Origin: CAZNKU01 sp045545235
GTDB taxonomy: Bacteria > Bacillota > Clostridia > Monoglobales > Firm-18
DNA length: 64,000 nucleotides
Direction: 5' to 3'
NCBI GenBank assembly: GCA_045545235.1
Contig: JAZQAN010000025.1
Coordinates: 1 to 64,000 of the forward strand
Shown: in pieces, positions 17,355-26,573 of the stretch
Position numbering within the stretch: position 1 is the first letter of the stretch
Layout of the letters: each line of letters starts with the position of its first letter
Made by a program: the position numbers and the translations under genes
The notes under the pieces: generated by a model
What the model was told of the DNA's origin: nothing
Database searches by the model: none
What the model saw: the letters and a program-made list of their open reading frames with translations, nothing else

Positions 17355-18304
17355 TGAGTTTATTGAAAGTTTCGGCACCTCCCCATATTACTGATAAAGA
17401 TGACGTTACAACAATAATGTTTGACGTTATACTGGCACTTATGCCGGCTATGATTGCAGGAGCATTTTTCTTCGGTTACCGTGCAATAATTGTCACCCTT
17501 ATATCTGTTTTAAGTGCGGTTGCATTTGAATATTTATGGAACCGTGCGTTTAAAAAGAATAATACAGTTGGTGATTTAAGTGCAATTGTTTCAGGTATGT
17601 TACTTGCTTTTAATATGCCTGTGACAGTTCCGTTATGGCTTCCGATTGTTGGCAGCTTTTTTATGATTGTCATAGTTAAAATGTGTTTTGGTGGACTTGG
17701 CCATAATTTTATGAATCCGGCACTTGGTGGAAGAGCATTTCTTATGGCTTCCTGGCCTGCGCTTATGACACGTTTTACACCGCCTGCCACAAGGCTTGGC
17801 TTTTTTAGTACTGCAGATGCAGTAACAGGGGCAACACCCTTAAATTCGGAATTTACAGGTACTGTAAGTAACTGGGATTTGTTTTTGGGTAATGTGGGAG
17901 GATGTATCGGAGAAACATCTGTTCTTGCTTTACTTATAGGTTGTGCGTACCTTATGGCACGTAAAATAATTACATGGAGAATACCTGTGTGTTACGTTGG
18001 TACAGTTGCCCTTATAAGCTTGATTTTTGGTTATAATGTTCCGTTTCAGCTTTTTGCAGGTGGTCTTATGCTTGGTGCAATTTTTATGGCTACTGATTAT
18101 ACCACCTCTCCGGTTACTCCACTTGGGCAGATTATTTATGCCGTTGGTTGCGGTATCCTTACCTGCGTTATACGTTTTGCAGGTGGATATGCAGAGGGTG
18201 TAAGCTATTCAATATTACTTATGAATATTGCAACTCCTATTATTGAAAAATTGACACCTCCGAAAACATACGGACATGGGAAAAGGGGTGTTGATAATGC
18301 GTGA
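17354..18304 (+). CDS. rnfD: Rnf complex subunit RnfD
   Basis: RnfD is a membrane subunit with covalently bound FMN, part of the ion-translocating path. The 316-residue protein has about eight to ten membrane helices. SGMLLAFNMPVTVPLW and FGGLGHNFMNPALGGRAFLM are family signatures, and TADAVTGATPL holds the threonine that carries FMN (SGAT-like motif). It starts on the last base of rnfC and ends overlapping rnfG. Confidence 0.94.
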   Translation: MSLLKVSAPPHITDKDDVTTIMFDVILALMPAMIAGAFFFGYRAIIVTLISVLSAVAFEYLWNRAFKKNNTVGDLSAIVSGMLLAFNMPVTVPLWLPIVGSFFMIVIVKMCFGGLGHNFMNPALGGRAFLMASWPALMTRFTPPATRLGFFSTADAVTGATPLNSEFTGTVSNWDLFLGNVGGCIGETSVLALLIGCAYLMARKIITWRIPVCYVGTVALISLIFGYNVPFQLFAGGLMLGAIFMATDYTTSPVTPLGQIIYAVGCGILTCVIRFAGGYAEGVSYSILLMNIATPIIEKLTPPKTYGHGKRGVDNA

Positions 18305-18836
18305 TTACGTAAAATATGCAGGCATACTTTTTGCCATTACTTTTGTTACGGCACTTCTTCTTGGTGTGGTAAATAATATGACGGCACCTGTTATTAAAGA
18401 ATACAATATTCAAAAAGAAACTGCCGCTATGGAGGCAGTTGTTGAAGGTGAAATAGATGTTACAACAGAAAAAGTTGTAAAATGCGACGAATCAAGCTGT
18501 GTGGCTGAAATAAAGTCTTATGTAAATGACGGAGGGAAAACCGTATATGCAGTAAAGGCTGTTCCTGTTGGTTATGCCGGTGACATTGAAATGATGGTTG
18601 GTATTAATGAGGAACTTATGGTTACGGGTGTTGAAATTGTAAATATGAGTGAAACTGCAGGTCTTGGTGCTAATGCAAAGGGAAATACCAAGTGGCTTTC
18701 CCAGTTTATGGGAGAAGGCAGTGATAAGCTTGATGCACTTACAGGCGCAACCATTACTTCAAAGGCTATAGAAAAGGGTGTCAGGGAAGCACGTGAACAG
18801 GTAATAAAACTGTTGGGAGGTGCAGAAGTTGAGTAA
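18297..18836 (+). CDS. rnfG: Rnf complex subunit RnfG
   Basis: RnfG is anchored by one N-terminal helix (about residues 6-28) and exposes an FMN-binding domain outside the membrane. The FMN-attachment threonine is in DALTGATITSKA near residue 148. I chose the ATG at 18297, which overlaps the rnfD stop and has AGGGGTG upstream. 179 residues is normal for a clostridial RnfG. Confidence 0.93.
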   Translation: MRDYVKYAGILFAITFVTALLLGVVNNMTAPVIKEYNIQKETAAMEAVVEGEIDVTTEKVVKCDESSCVAEIKSYVNDGGKTVYAVKAVPVGYAGDIEMMVGINEELMVTGVEIVNMSETAGLGANAKGNTKWLSQFMGEGSDKLDALTGATITSKAIEKGVREAREQVIKLLGGAEVE

Positions 18837-19440
18837 TTTGATAAAGATTTTCAAAGATGGCGCTTTGGATAACAATCCTATTTTTGTTCAGTTTTTAGGA
18901 ATGTGTCCTACACTGGCAGTTACAACATCTGCTATTAACGGACTTGGAATGGGGCTTTCTGCAACGGCGGTGCTTGTTTTTTCAAATCTTGTTATTTCGT
19001 TGCTGAGAAAATTTATTCCTCAAAAAATACGTATTGCATCTTACATAGTTATTATAGCGGGGTTTGTAACAATAATCGACCTTTTGCTTCAGGCATATCT
19101 TAATGATTTGTCACAGGCTTTGGGTGCGTTTATACCCCTTATAGTTGTTAACTGCATAATTCTGGCAAGGGCAGAATCCTTTGCCTCTAAAAATGGACCG
19201 GTAGCAAGTATTGCAGACGGTTTTGGAATAGGAATCGGCTTTACGGTTGCACTTGTAATTATTGCATCTGTAAGGGAATTTCTTGGCAATGGTTCAATTT
19301 TTGGCATAAGTATTTTCGGAAGCAGCTTTCAGCCTGTTACTATGGCTGTGCTTGCACCGGGTGCGTTTATTGTATTCGGGTTACTGCTTGGCGGAATCAA
19401 TCTTTTTAAAATGAGAAAGGGAGGTTCCGATAATGCTTAA
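18829..19440 (+). CDS. rnfE: Rnf complex subunit RnfE
   Basis: RnfE is one of the paired six-helix membrane subunits that hold the intramembrane iron-sulfur cluster with RnfA. The 203-residue protein has the N-terminal NPIFVQFLGMCPTLAVT (cluster cysteine) and a second cysteine block LIVVNCIILARAE near residue 103. I chose TTG at 18829: GGGAGG lies 8 nt upstream, and the GTG nine bases earlier sits on that site. It overlaps rnfG by 8 bp. Confidence 0.92.
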   Translation: MSNLIKIFKDGALDNNPIFVQFLGMCPTLAVTTSAINGLGMGLSATAVLVFSNLVISLLRKFIPQKIRIASYIVIIAGFVTIIDLLLQAYLNDLSQALGAFIPLIVVNCIILARAESFASKNGPVASIADGFGIGIGFTVALVIIASVREFLGNGSIFGISIFGSSFQPVTMAVLAPGAFIVFGLLLGGINLFKMRKGGSDNA

Positions 19441-20014
19441 AGAAATTTTTTCTATTGCAATAATTGCAATGTTTACGCAAAATTTTGTGCTGGTTAAATT
19501 TTACGGAATATGCCCGTTTTTAGGAGTTTCCAAAAAGACTGATACAGCACTTGGTATGGGAATGGCAGTTACATTCGTTATGACAATTGCTTCTATGCTT
19601 GCATACCTTGCAAATCATTTTATACTTGAGGCGTTTAACATCGAATATCTGCGTACAGTTGTATTTATACTAATAATTGCTTCAATTGTTCAGATAGTTG
19701 AAATGTTTTTGCAAAAAGCGTTGCCTACCCTGTATTCTGCACTTGGAATATACCTTCCGCTTATTACAACTAATTGCGCAGTTTTGGGTGTTGCACTTTT
19801 GAATGTCCAGAATGAATATGATTTTATAAATTCTGCTATGTACGGGTTCTTTGGCGGTCTAGGTTTTACACTTGCCATAGTTTTGTTTGCGGGCGTGAGG
19901 GAACGTCTTGAACTTTCCGATATTCCCGGGTTTTTAAAAGGTTTTCCTATATCACTTATAACGGCAGGGCTTATAGCTATGGCGTTTTTGGGATTTTCAG
20001 GAATGCGAATATAA
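19433..20014 (+). CDS. rnfA: Rnf complex subunit RnfA
   Basis: RnfA is the partner of RnfE, with six helices and inverted topology. The 193-residue protein has FVLVKFYGICPFLGVS and LITTNCAVLGVALL, whose cysteines hold the shared cluster. It overlaps rnfE by 8 bp and has GGGAGG upstream. Confidence 0.94.
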   Translation: MLKEIFSIAIIAMFTQNFVLVKFYGICPFLGVSKKTDTALGMGMAVTFVMTIASMLAYLANHFILEAFNIEYLRTVVFILIIASIVQIVEMFLQKALPTLYSALGIYLPLITTNCAVLGVALLNVQNEYDFINSAMYGFFGGLGFTLAIVLFAGVRERLELSDIPGFLKGFPISLITAGLIAMAFLGFSGMRI

Positions 20015-20026
20015 GGAGGTACAGGT

Positions 20027-20815
20027 ATGAGTATATTATATTCCGTAGTTGCACTTGCAGGACTTGGCTTGATATTTGGTATTCTTATAACCTTTGCTTC
20101 TAAAAAATTCGAAGTTGAAAAGGACGAACGTGTTGAGAAAATAACAGAGCTTTTACCCGGTGCAAACTGCGGTGGTTGCGGTTATGCAGGTTGTTCGGCA
20201 TATGCACAGGCAATTGTTGACGGTAAGGCAGAGGCAAATTTGTGTAATTCCTGTTTGGCTTATAACCTTGGGAAAATTGCAGAAATTCTTGGAGTAGGAG
20301 AAATTGTTGCAATAGAACCGAAGGTTGCATTTGTGAAATGTTGCGGCAACAGAGAAAATACAACTGAAAAATATGTTTATGACGGTGTTAAAAACTGTAT
20401 TTCTGCCGCAAGGGTGTCGGGTGGATTCAAATCTTGCTCATACGCTTGTCTTGGTTTTGGGAACTGTGCAGATGTATGTACAAATGATGCAATAAAAATA
20501 GTTGATGGTGTTGCAGAAGTTGTTGCAGAAAAATGCGGAGGATGCGGTGCCTGTGTAAAAGCCTGCCCTAAAGGACTTATTGAACTTATACCGCTATCTG
20601 CTGAATATGTTGTTAAATGTTCATCAAAGGATAAAGGCGTTGATACTAAAAATAACTGCAAAACAGGATGTATTGCCTGTAGAATTTGTGAGAAAAATTG
20701 TCCGTCAGATGCAATTAAAGTAGTAGACAACCGTGCGATTATAGATTATACTAAATGTACGGCTTGTGGTAGCTGTGCTGAAAAATGCCCTAAAAAAGTC
20801 ATCGTAAAAAAATGA
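20027..20815 (+). CDS. rnfB: Rnf complex subunit RnfB
   Basis: RnfB is the ferredoxin-facing iron-sulfur subunit, anchored by an N-terminal helix (residues 3-25). The 262-residue protein has a Fes domain (GANCGGCGYAGCSAYA near 45), then several [4Fe-4S] ferredoxin motifs (CGGCGACVKACPKG, CIACRICEKNCPSD, CTACGSCAEKCPKK). It ends the rnf set, 12 bp after rnfA and with AAGGAGG upstream. Confidence 0.94.
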   Translation: MSILYSVVALAGLGLIFGILITFASKKFEVEKDERVEKITELLPGANCGGCGYAGCSAYAQAIVDGKAEANLCNSCLAYNLGKIAEILGVGEIVAIEPKVAFVKCCGNRENTTEKYVYDGVKNCISAARVSGGFKSCSYACLGFGNCADVCTNDAIKIVDGVAEVVAEKCGGCGACVKACPKGLIELIPLSAEYVVKCSSKDKGVDTKNNCKTGCIACRICEKNCPSDAIKVVDNRAIIDYTKCTACGSCAEKCPKKVIVKK

Positions 20816-20840
20816 AATTATTCACATTGGAGGATTTGTG

Positions 20841-21503
20841 GTGAAACTTACAGAAAGAAAAAAGAAGGTACTTATAGTTTTAGGAACAATAGTTGGTTTG
20901 ATAGCACTATTTTTGTTTGTGGTGTTTGTTCCTGTAGGTGATAGCGAAAAGAAACAGGATACTGTTCCTGATGATGTTGTTAAAAATGAACATGTTGATG
21001 AAAAAGAGGCTAATGACCCTGAACTTGAAGATGATGATTCTGAAATATCTGGTTTAGAAGGTAGAAAAAATAATTCTGTCCCCAAAAATACAACCAAAGC
21101 AAAGAAAGAATCTGATTCGCCTAAAAATGAAGTTGTGATTCCGGCTCCCAATACTTCGGTGCAAACTGATAATGGCGGAAATACTCAAAATAATGAAAAT
21201 GACCAGGAAAATATTCAGGATGGAAATCAAGCAAATGAAGTGAACGACAAGCAAACCTATACACAGAATGAGGAACAAACTGCTACGGATAATAAAGTAA
21301 CTGAAAATGCTGATGATGTTGGAAATACAACTGTACAAAATACAGATAATTCAAATATGGTAGACACAAATGCAACTGTTGATGAAAACACAGTGGAAAC
21401 AAATACAAGTGAAACTGTAACACCAAGTGAAACTGCAGCACCAACACCAAATGAAAGTGCAGAACCTTCTGAAACAGGTGCTTCTGAAAATACAGCCCTA
21501 TGA
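20841..21503 (+). CDS. Membrane-anchored low-complexity protein downstream of rnf
   Basis: The 220-residue protein has a short basic N-terminus, one membrane helix (about residues 10-30) and then a long disordered region rich in N, T, E, D and S. I recognise no domain. It is likely anchored in the membrane with the tail outside, either as a wall spacer or as a partner of the SLH protein whose start overlaps its stop codon (ATGA). Two GTG codons are in frame; 20841 sits 7 nt after GGAGG and is preferred over 20838. The layout recalls the membrane protein at 43914-44924 but without its C-terminal domain. Confidence 0.6.
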   Translation: MKLTERKKKVLIVLGTIVGLIALFLFVVFVPVGDSEKKQDTVPDDVVKNEHVDEKEANDPELEDDDSEISGLEGRKNNSVPKNTTKAKKESDSPKNEVVIPAPNTSVQTDNGGNTQNNENDQENIQDGNQANEVNDKQTYTQNEEQTATDNKVTENADDVGNTTVQNTDNSNMVDTNATVDENTVETNTSETVTPSETAAPTPNESAEPSETGASENTAL

Positions 21504-22144
21504 TAAAGAGAATAGCATTTTTGATTTTAGTGTTGGTTGTAACTGTAAATAGTATTGGTTTTGCACAACAGAATGCTGTGAATAATTACTATAAAAACAA
21601 AATGGAATATACCGATCTTGAAGGTTTTGACTGGGCCGCTCCTGCAATATATCATCTTGCGGAATATGGTCTTATAGATGATGACAACGGTAAAGTTTAC
21701 CCAAAACAATATATCAACCGTGCAGAGTTTACAAAACTTCTTGTTGGTGCATTTGGTCTTTATGATTTTGATGCACAGTGCACTTTTGATGATGTAGATA
21801 AATCATCGGAATATTATCCTTATATCGCATCTGCATATAAGCTTGGAATTGTAAAAGGCGTTAGTGTAAATCGGTTTGGAGTTAATGAAAATTTGTTACG
21901 TCAGGATATGGTTACTATGATATACCGTACAGCATTACTTTGTAATGTGGATATGTCAAAAAAACCTGTTCTTGATTTTGTTGATACTGCATTAATTGAC
22001 GGATATGCCAAAGAGGCCGTTTCGGCTTTGGTTGGCGTTGGAGCGGTATCTGGCAACCTGAGTTATCAGTTTTTACCAAAAAAAGAGGCGAATTTTGCTG
22101 AAGCTTGTAAAATTCTTTACTACATAATGTTAAAAAACACTTGA
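21500..22144 (+). CDS. Secreted SLH-domain protein
   Basis: The 214-residue protein has a signal peptide (cleavage probably after GFA, residue 22) and then two to three SLH motifs covering nearly all of the mature protein. These include AAPAIYHLAEYGLI, FTKLLVGAFGLYDF, FDDVDKSSEYYPYIASAYKLGIVKGVS and DMVTMIYRTALL. SLH domains bind pyruvylated wall polymers in Firmicutes. No catalytic module is present, so it may be a small S-layer or wall-binding protein. It overlaps the preceding low-complexity gene by 4 bp and may be in the rnf transcript. Confidence 0.8.
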   Translation: MIKRIAFLILVLVVTVNSIGFAQQNAVNNYYKNKMEYTDLEGFDWAAPAIYHLAEYGLIDDDNGKVYPKQYINRAEFTKLLVGAFGLYDFDAQCTFDDVDKSSEYYPYIASAYKLGIVKGVSVNRFGVNENLLRQDMVTMIYRTALLCNVDMSKKPVLDFVDTALIDGYAKEAVSALVGVGAVSGNLSYQFLPKKEANFAEACKILYYIMLKNT

Positions 22145-22169
22145 TAATTTTTTAACGCTGTAGTAAAAT
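22141..22169 (+). promoter_or_regulatory. Sigma-A promoter of pgk-tpiA
   Basis: TTGATA (22141-22146), a 17-nt spacer and TAAAAT (22164-22169) lie 44 nt before pgk. The -35 overlaps the stop codon of the SLH gene. Confidence 0.55.
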
Positions 22170-22213
22170 ATAATTTAGTGTTAATAATGAAATTTTTATA
22201 TGAGGTGATTTTA

Positions 22214-23404
22214 GTGAACAAGAAAACAATCGAAGATATTGCTGTAAAAGGCAAAAGAGTGTTAGTAAGATGTGATTTTAACGTTCCGTTGGATGGTAAG
22301 ACAATTACTGACGAAACACGTATTAACGGTGCATTGCCTACAATTAAGTATCTTATGGATAATGGTGCAAAGGTTATTCTTTGCTCACATATGGGTAAAC
22401 CAAAGGGTGAACCAAAGCCTGAATTTTCTTTGGCACCTGTTGCAGAATGTCTTTCTGCTAAACTTGGTAAGGCAGTAGTATTTGCTGCTGATGACAACGT
22501 TGTTGGTGAAAATGCTAAAAAAGCTGTTGCTGAAATGAATGACGGTGACGTTGTTCTTTTGGAAAACACACGTTACAGAGCAGAAGAAACAAAGAATGTT
22601 GAAACATTCAGCAAAGAACTTGCTTCATTGGCTGACATTTTTGTTAATGATGCTTTTGGTACAGCTCACAGAGCACACTGCTCAACTGTTGGTGTTACAG
22701 ATTATCTTGATACTGCAGTTGCAGGTTATCTTATTGAAAAAGAAATTGCGTTCCTTGGTAATGCAGTTAATAACCCTGAACGTCCTTGTGTAGCTATTCT
22801 TGGCGGTTCAAAGGTTTCTTCAAAAATTTCTGTTATAAACAATCTTCTTGAAAAAGTTGATACACTTATTATCGGTGGTGGTATGGCTTACACGTTCTTT
22901 AAGGCTCAGGGCTATGAAACAGGTAAGTCTTTGCTTGAAGAAGAATATGTTGAATATGCAAAGGAAATGATTGCAAAGGCTGAAGCAAAGGGTGTTAAGC
23001 TTCTTATTCCTGTTGATACAGTTGTTGCAAAAGAATTTTCTAACGATGCTGAATACAAGACAGTTGCTTCAAATGCTATTGAAGCAGATTATATGGGTCT
23101 TGATATCGGTGAAAAGACAGTTGAGCTTTTCGTAAATGCAGTTAAAGATGCAAAGACAGTTGTTTGGAATGGTCCTATGGGTGTATTTGAAATGTCAAAC
23201 TTTGCAAAGGGTACAAATGCAGTAGCACAGGCTCTTGCTGAAATCGATGCTATTACAGTTATCGGCGGTGGTGACAGTGTTGCCGCTGTTAATCAGGCAG
23301 GTCTTGGCGACAAGATGTCACACATTTCAACAGGCGGCGGTGCTTCACTTGAATTCCTTGAAGGTAAAGACCTTCCTGGTATAGTAGCACTTAACGATAA
23401 ATAA
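22214..23404 (+). CDS. pgk: Phosphoglycerate kinase
   Basis: Pgk transfers phosphate from 1,3-bisphosphoglycerate to ADP in glycolysis. The 396-residue protein has the N-domain signature VLVRCDFNVPLDG, the histidine-rich LCSHMGKPKG, and the C-terminal nucleotide site VWNGPMGVFEM and VIGGGDSVAA. I chose GTG at 22214, which has TGAGGTG 8 nt upstream and gives the normal N-terminus; earlier in-frame starts would add a non-homologous 12 residues. Confidence 0.95.
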   Translation: MNKKTIEDIAVKGKRVLVRCDFNVPLDGKTITDETRINGALPTIKYLMDNGAKVILCSHMGKPKGEPKPEFSLAPVAECLSAKLGKAVVFAADDNVVGENAKKAVAEMNDGDVVLLENTRYRAEETKNVETFSKELASLADIFVNDAFGTAHRAHCSTVGVTDYLDTAVAGYLIEKEIAFLGNAVNNPERPCVAILGGSKVSSKISVINNLLEKVDTLIIGGGMAYTFFKAQGYETGKSLLEEEYVEYAKEMIAKAEAKGVKLLIPVDTVVAKEFSNDAEYKTVASNAIEADYMGLDIGEKTVELFVNAVKDAKTVVWNGPMGVFEMSNFAKGTNAVAQALAEIDAITVIGGGDSVAAVNQAGLGDKMSHISTGGGASLEFLEGKDLPGIVALNDK

Positions 23405-23422
23405 TTTTGGAGGATTTAAAAA

Positions 23423-24172
23423 ATGGCTAGAAGAAAAATCGTAGCAGGTAACTGGAAGATGAACAAAACACCTTCACAGGCTGCTGAACTAATTAAAGAA
23501 CTTATTCCTATGGTTGCTGATGCAGATGTTGATGTTGTTATCTGTACTCCTGCAACAGACCTTGCAATTGCAACAGAAATGACAAAAGGTACAAATATAG
23601 CAGTTGGTGCTGAAAATATGCATTGGGAAGAAAGCGGTGCTTTCACAGGCGAAATTTCTGCAGATATGCTTTTGGACCTTGGTGTTAAATATGTAATTAT
23701 AGGTCATTCAGAAAGACGTGAATATTTTGCTGAAACAGATGAAACTGTAAACAAGAAGATTAAGGCTGCTATTGCTAAGGGTCTTACACCTATCTTCTGC
23801 TGCGGTGAATCTTTGGAACAGCGCGAAATGGGTATTATGCCTGAACATATCCGCATGCAGATTAAAATCGGTATGCTTGATGTTACAGCTGAACAGGCTA
23901 AAAATATAGTAATTGCTTACGAACCAATCTGGGCTATCGGTACAGGTAAAACTGCTACTGCTGACCAGGCTGATGAAGTTTGTGGCATTATCCGTGACGT
24001 TATTGCTGAACTTTATGATGCTCCTACAGCTGAAGCTATCCGCATTCAGTATGGTGGTAGTATGAAACCTTCAAATGCTGCTGAACTTATGTCAAAGCCT
24101 AACATCGACGGTGGTCTTATAGGTGGTGCAGCACTTAAGGCTGAGGATTTCACAGGTATCGTTAAATACTAA
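23423..24172 (+). CDS. tpiA: Triosephosphate isomerase
   Basis: TpiA interconverts dihydroxyacetone phosphate and glyceraldehyde-3-phosphate. The 249-residue protein shows GNWKMNK (catalytic K), IIGHSERREYF (catalytic H near 94), AYEPIWAIGTGKTA (catalytic E near 166) and GGSMKPSNA (phosphate loop). It lies 18 bp after pgk with TTGGAGG upstream. Confidence 0.96.
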   Translation: MARRKIVAGNWKMNKTPSQAAELIKELIPMVADADVDVVICTPATDLAIATEMTKGTNIAVGAENMHWEESGAFTGEISADMLLDLGVKYVIIGHSERREYFAETDETVNKKIKAAIAKGLTPIFCCGESLEQREMGIMPEHIRMQIKIGMLDVTAEQAKNIVIAYEPIWAIGTGKTATADQADEVCGIIRDVIAELYDAPTAEAIRIQYGGSMKPSNAAELMSKPNIDGGLIGGAALKAEDFTGIVKY

Positions 24173-24176
24173 TCGC

Positions 24177-24267
24177 TATGAAAAATGCACATAATGAACA
24201 AACCTTACCTTCGCAGTATCTTAATACAGCTTTGGCTCGGTTTGTCCATTCTGCACTATTTTTCATA
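24177..24267. repeat. 91-nt intergenic hairpin element (copy B) between tpiA and gpmI
   Basis: The two ends, from TATGAAAAAT on the left and ATTTTTCATA on the right, pair over about 26 bp with small bulges, continuing into AACAAACC/GGTTTGTC. The centre has GTAT-CTTA-ATAC, followed by GGCTCG. Length and layout equal the element at 7214-7304. Confidence 0.5.
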
Positions 24268-24298
24268 CACGATGTCAGATGATGTATATTAAACGTAG

Positions 24299-24325
24299 GG
24301 CGGGGGCTTGCTCCCGCCGTATTTT
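24299..24325 (+). terminator. GC-rich hairpin before gpmI
   Basis: GGCGGG and CCCGCC flank a GGCTTGCT loop, followed by a weak T run. It could lower read-through from pgk-tpiA into gpmI or be a small repeat. Confidence 0.4.
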
Positions 24326-24343
24326 ATGAAAGGGAGAAATATT

Positions 24344-25858
24344 ATGAGTAAGAAACCGGTTGCTTTGATTATCCTTGACGGGTTTGGTTATACACCAACT
24401 GAAAAGGGTAATGCAGTAAAATTTGCAAAAACACCTAATGTTGACAAATATATGGAAATGTATCCAAATAACCTTATTAAATGCAGTGGTATGGATGTTG
24501 GTTTGCCTGACGGACAGATGGGTAACTCTGAGGTTGGTCACACAAACATCGGTGCAGGTCGTGTTGTTTATCAGGAGCTTACACGTATTACAAAAGCTAT
24601 TCAGGATGGGGATTTCTTTGAAAATGAAACTCTTTTAAAGGCTGTTGAAAACTGCAAAAAGAATGATTCTGCACTTCACATTATGGGTCTTATGTCTGAT
24701 GGTGGGGTACATAGCCATAACACACATCTTTATGCACTTTTAGAGCTTGCAAAGAGAAACGGACTTTCTAAAGTATATGTTCATTGCTTCCTTGACGGAC
24801 GTGATGTTCCACCTACATCAGGTGCAGATTATGTACAGGCTTTAGAAGATGAAATGGCTAAAATCGGTGCAGGTAAAGTCGGCACAGTAATGGGTCGTTT
24901 CTATGCTATGGACAGAGATAACAGATGGGAACGTGTGTCAAAGGCATACGAGGCTATAGCTCTTGGTAAGGGTGAAGTTTGCGATAGTGCCGTAGATGCT
25001 ATTAAAAAGTCATACGAAACAGATATTACAGACGAATTTGTAGTTCCTACAATAGTAAACGGTACAGACCACGTTAAGGAAAATGACAGCATAATATTCT
25101 TCAACTTCCGTCCTGACAGAGCAAGAGAAATTACAAGAACTTTTGTTGATGAAAAGTTTGACGGCTTTGACAGAAATTACTTCCCAGTATTTTACGTTTG
25201 CTTTACTCAGTACGATGCATCAATGCCTAACGTTGATGTTGCATTCAAGCCTACATCATTAGACGATACATTTGGTGAATATATAAGCAAAAAAGGGCTT
25301 ACACAGCTTCGAATTGCTGAAACAGAAAAATATGCACACGTTACATTCTTCTTCAACGGCGGTGTTGAAAAGGAATATGAAGGTGAAGACAGAGCTCTTA
25401 TTTCATCACCAAAGGTTGCAACTTACGACCTTAAGCCTGAAATGAGCGCATACGAAGTTGCTGAAGAATGTGTTAACAGAATTAACAGCGATAAATATGA
25501 TGTTGTCGTGCTTAACTTTGCAAACTGTGATATGGTTGGACACACAGGCGTGTTTGAAGCGGCAGTTTCTGCAGTAGAAGCAGTAGATACTTGCCTTGGT
25601 AAGGTAATAGATGCTATACTTGCAAAGGGTGGTTGTGCACTTGTTACTGCTGACCACGGTAATGCAGAACAAATGCTTGACGAAGAAGGTAATGTTCAGA
25701 CTGCACATTCAACAAACGTTGTACCTATGATTATGATAGGTACAGAGGGCAAAGACCTTGTTGCTGAAGGTAAGCTTGCAGATATTGCACCTACACTTTT
25801 AGAACTATTAGGTCTTGAAAAACCTGAATCAATGTCAGGTACATCAATGCTTAAATAA
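24344..25858 (+). CDS. gpmI: 2,3-bisphosphoglycerate-independent phosphoglycerate mutase
   Basis: GpmI converts 3- to 2-phosphoglycerate using two Mn ions and a phosphoserine. The 504-residue protein has LIILDGFGYTP (metal aspartate), DGQMGNSEVGH with the catalytic serine S62, FLDGRDVPPTSG, and the C-terminal metal sites NFANCDMVGHTG and TADHGNAEQM. I chose ATG 24344, which has AAAGGGAG upstream, over an ATG 12 codons earlier in the repeat region. Confidence 0.95.
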   Translation: MSKKPVALIILDGFGYTPTEKGNAVKFAKTPNVDKYMEMYPNNLIKCSGMDVGLPDGQMGNSEVGHTNIGAGRVVYQELTRITKAIQDGDFFENETLLKAVENCKKNDSALHIMGLMSDGGVHSHNTHLYALLELAKRNGLSKVYVHCFLDGRDVPPTSGADYVQALEDEMAKIGAGKVGTVMGRFYAMDRDNRWERVSKAYEAIALGKGEVCDSAVDAIKKSYETDITDEFVVPTIVNGTDHVKENDSIIFFNFRPDRAREITRTFVDEKFDGFDRNYFPVFYVCFTQYDASMPNVDVAFKPTSLDDTFGEYISKKGLTQLRIAETEKYAHVTFFFNGGVEKEYEGEDRALISSPKVATYDLKPEMSAYEVAEECVNRINSDKYDVVVLNFANCDMVGHTGVFEAAVSAVEAVDTCLGKVIDAILAKGGCALVTADHGNAEQMLDEEGNVQTAHSTNVVPMIMIGTEGKDLVAEGKLADIAPTLLELLGLEKPESMSGTSMLK

Positions 25859-25866
25859 ACTGATTG

Positions 25867-25891
25867 GGCGATTCGGATGAATCGCCTTTTA
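25867..25891 (+). terminator. Intrinsic terminator after gpmI
   Basis: GGCGATTC-GGAT-GAATCGCC is followed by TTTTAG, 8 nt after the gpmI stop codon. The T run is short, so read-through to the next gene is likely. Confidence 0.6.
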
Positions 25892-25906
25892 GTATGGAGG
25901 ATTCAA

Positions 25907-26548
25907 ATGACAAAGATAGTTATGATACGCCACGGACAAAGCGAAGCGAATAACCTTGAGGTTTTTGCAGGACACTATGATATAGAGCTTACTGAATTAG
26001 GCGTTAAACAGGCGGAATGTGTGGCGGATTTTATTGCAAAAAATTATAAGGTAGATAAAGTTTATGCCAGTGACTTGAAACGTGCATTTAAAACTGCACA
26101 AATCAGTGCCAAAAAGCTTGGGCTTGAAGTTATTCCTGAAAGAAATTTCAGAGAAATATGTGCAGGAGAGTGGGAGGCTGTAAAGTTTGACGATGTTGGC
26201 ATGAAATATCCCGAAGACTGGCAGGTTTGGCGTAATGATATAGGTAATTCACGTTGTACAGGCGGTGAATCTGTAAAGGAGCTTGCTAAAAGGGTTACAG
26301 AGGCACTTGAAAAGGTAGCTGTTGAAAATGATGGTAAAACCATTGTTATAGGTACTCATGCTACACCCATACGTGCGGCAAAATGTGTTTTTGGCGGATA
26401 TACATTTGATGAAATGAAGGATATCCCATGGGCATCCAATGCATCTGTTTCAGAATTTATATATAATGACGGTGTATTTACTGTTGAAAGCTACGGTAAA
26501 GATGAATATCTGGCGGAATTAAAGTCATATTTACCTGCAAATGTGTAA
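25907..26548 (+). CDS. Histidine phosphatase family protein
   Basis: The 213-residue protein begins MIRHGQSEAN, with the RHG phospho-histidine motif at R8-H9-G10. Further blocks are VYASDLKRAFKTAQ, REICAGEWE (acid glutamate) and VIGTHATPIRA (second histidine). Family members include phosphoglycerate mutase-like phosphatases and alpha-ribazole phosphatase; the sequence alone does not separate them. The ATG at 25907 has GGAGG 7 nt upstream. Confidence 0.8.
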   Translation: MTKIVMIRHGQSEANNLEVFAGHYDIELTELGVKQAECVADFIAKNYKVDKVYASDLKRAFKTAQISAKKLGLEVIPERNFREICAGEWEAVKFDDVGMKYPEDWQVWRNDIGNSRCTGGESVKELAKRVTEALEKVAVENDGKTIVIGTHATPIRAAKCVFGGYTFDEMKDIPWASNASVSEFIYNDGVFTVESYGKDEYLAELKSYLPANV

Positions 26549-26573
26549 TTTTTCAAAAAAATAAAAATTTTAC

